Shown one piece after another: positions 63,388-64,000 of a stretch of DNA of 64,000 nt. Under the pieces are notes generated by a model. The model was not told where the DNA came from and searched no databases. It saw only the letters and a program-made list of their open reading frames with translations. The translations under genes and the position numbers were made by a program. Source of the stretch: Vanessa cardui (Eukaryota > Arthropoda > Insecta > Lepidoptera > Nymphalidae); NCBI RefSeq assembly GCF_905220365.1, contig NC_061126.1:10292001-10356000 (forward strand). The letters are read 5' to 3'. Each line of letters starts with the position of its first letter. The first letter of the stretch is position 1.

Positions 63388-63605
63388 GTTGGTTGGGCAA
63401 ATAAGCCCCTGAACTGTTCACGACCACCCACGGTCATTAGCGTTGTAAGAAATTTCAAGCATTCCTTACGTCGTCAATGCACCTAATAATTATGTTCCTT
63501 CTATTGCAATTACACTGGCCTACTCATCATTCAAATCAGAATACAGCAATGCAAAGTATTGCTTTTTGACGGTGTTATTACTATTTGATGATAGAACTAC
63601 CAACA
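63388..63605 (+). repeat. Family B, very diverged, beside a serpin exon
   Basis: Weak but collinear matches: 'cattagcgttgtaagaaatt', 'attccttacgtcgtcaatgc', 'ttacactggcctactcatc', 'aatacagcaatgcaaagtat'. It ends about 30 bp from the serpin donor at 63633. Confidence 0.65.
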
Positions 63606-63633
63606 ACTTTTTTATAAGGGAATATGAAATAAC

Positions 63634-63744
63634 CTTCAAATATGCTACACTTATTAATACTATAGAGGTTTTGTTGTCCAAATCCGTTTGATCCAATACT
63701 CCTGTTATATATATCGTCATACGTCTGTATGACGCCTTTTCGAC
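63634..63744 (-). CDS. Serpin gene, internal exon (first one visible), 37 residues
   Basis: This is the most upstream serpin exon in the window, read on the minus strand. It follows an acceptor ending TATTTTCAG and ends at a GTTATT donor. It encodes 37 residues in phase 0, beginning VEKASYRRM and ending IVLISVAYLK. This fits the serpin segment that normally reads 'W-V...T...I...L....T.lvLvNAiYFKG', just before strand 3A. The usual NAIYFKG is changed to SVAYLK, so this segment is diverged. The upstream ~140 residues of a normal 380-400 residue serpin are not in the window: 63745-64000 shows no recognisable continuation on this strand. A diverged copy of repeat family B ends about 30 bp inside the following intron. 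The serpin assignment rests mainly on the later exons. Here the phase match and position in the fold support it. Confidence 0.75.
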
Positions 63745-64000
63745 CTGAAAATAGTATAAAGCTAAAATAAAGTTAATTCTATTTATTTAAGCTACACGAA
63801 TATTATTACATTCTATTATAGTAAGATTTGTTTCTTGTTTTATTCAAAATTTCAGAACGATGTACGCCACGATCAAATAAAAAAAAGCTTATATTATGTC
63901 AGCTCCATTGCTTTTTGAAATTAAAGAAGAATATACTAATCTAATAAAACAGAGGATATTTGTGTAAGCCCACTCCCGCTATGATGACATTGCATTGTTT

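Larger units (their letters stand above)
61516..63633 (-). other. Serpin intron of 2.1 kb, filled with repeats
   Basis: This intron lies between the first two visible serpin exons. It holds a SINE-A copy, a ~1 kb element with aaccgacttc/gaagtcggtt ends, a 49-base poly(A) and a diverged family-B repeat (all listed separately). No further exon was found in it. Its ends are GT...AG on the minus strand. Confidence 0.7.

Overview
The window looks like AT-rich intergenic and intronic DNA from a lepidopteran, probably a butterfly. The evidence is a dense load of short interspersed repeats of types I recognise from Lepidoptera. They include a tRNA-derived SINE with a 'gagccgagatggcccagtgg' head and 'gtgctcggcggtgaagg' body, a second SINE with a 'cgaccatggaggtcg' head, a ~280 bp repeat that starts 'ttggcggacgagcatatggg', and the 'actagcgacccgccccgg' and 'aaccgacttc...gaagtcggtt' elements. 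No bacterial gene, operon, rRNA, CRISPR array or intact tRNA gene is visible. Almost every open reading frame is a chance frame or lies inside a repeat.

The one gene I can support well lies at the right end on the minus strand. Five exons (63744-63634, 61515-61375, 61059-60847, 59790-59634, 58742-58591) encode the last ~257 residues of a serpin. Splice phases agree across all four introns, and the last exon carries the serpin signature ADRPFYF and a stop. The 5' part of the gene lies beyond the right edge. The reactive-centre hinge reads DEMGIFRQTP and lacks the small residues of inhibitory serpins, so the protein is probably non-inhibitory. Its introns are full of repeats, including a ~1 kb element with a 93 bp inverted repeat inside it and a 49-base poly(A).

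The remaining ~58 kb holds about nine copies of repeat family B, eight copies of SINE family A, one family-E SINE, a Jockey-like LINE 3' end with a decayed reverse transcriptase tail (19840-20557), another retroelement C-terminus (10454-10651), a 5'-truncated RTE fragment with a perfect 15 bp target duplication (14918-15056), a 234 bp Tc1/mariner-type MITE (26672-26905), and a nearly perfect 304 bp tandem duplication (21904-22512). Scattered between them are GC-richer islands of 80-500 bp that could be regulatory, and a few exon-like stretches with good splice sites but no known homology (3921-4099, 42660-42709, 57986-58054, 22855-22931).

Two patterns deserve a second look. The first is a set of perfect inverted repeats (stems 9-31 bp) separated almost always by exactly 4 bases, which looks like template-switch mutation. 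The second is a zero-length exon motif (polypyrimidine-CAG|GTAAGT) at 43132/43133, close to an exon-like block on the same strand, which resembles a recursive splice site. All identifications come from reading the sequence. No database search or alignment program was used.
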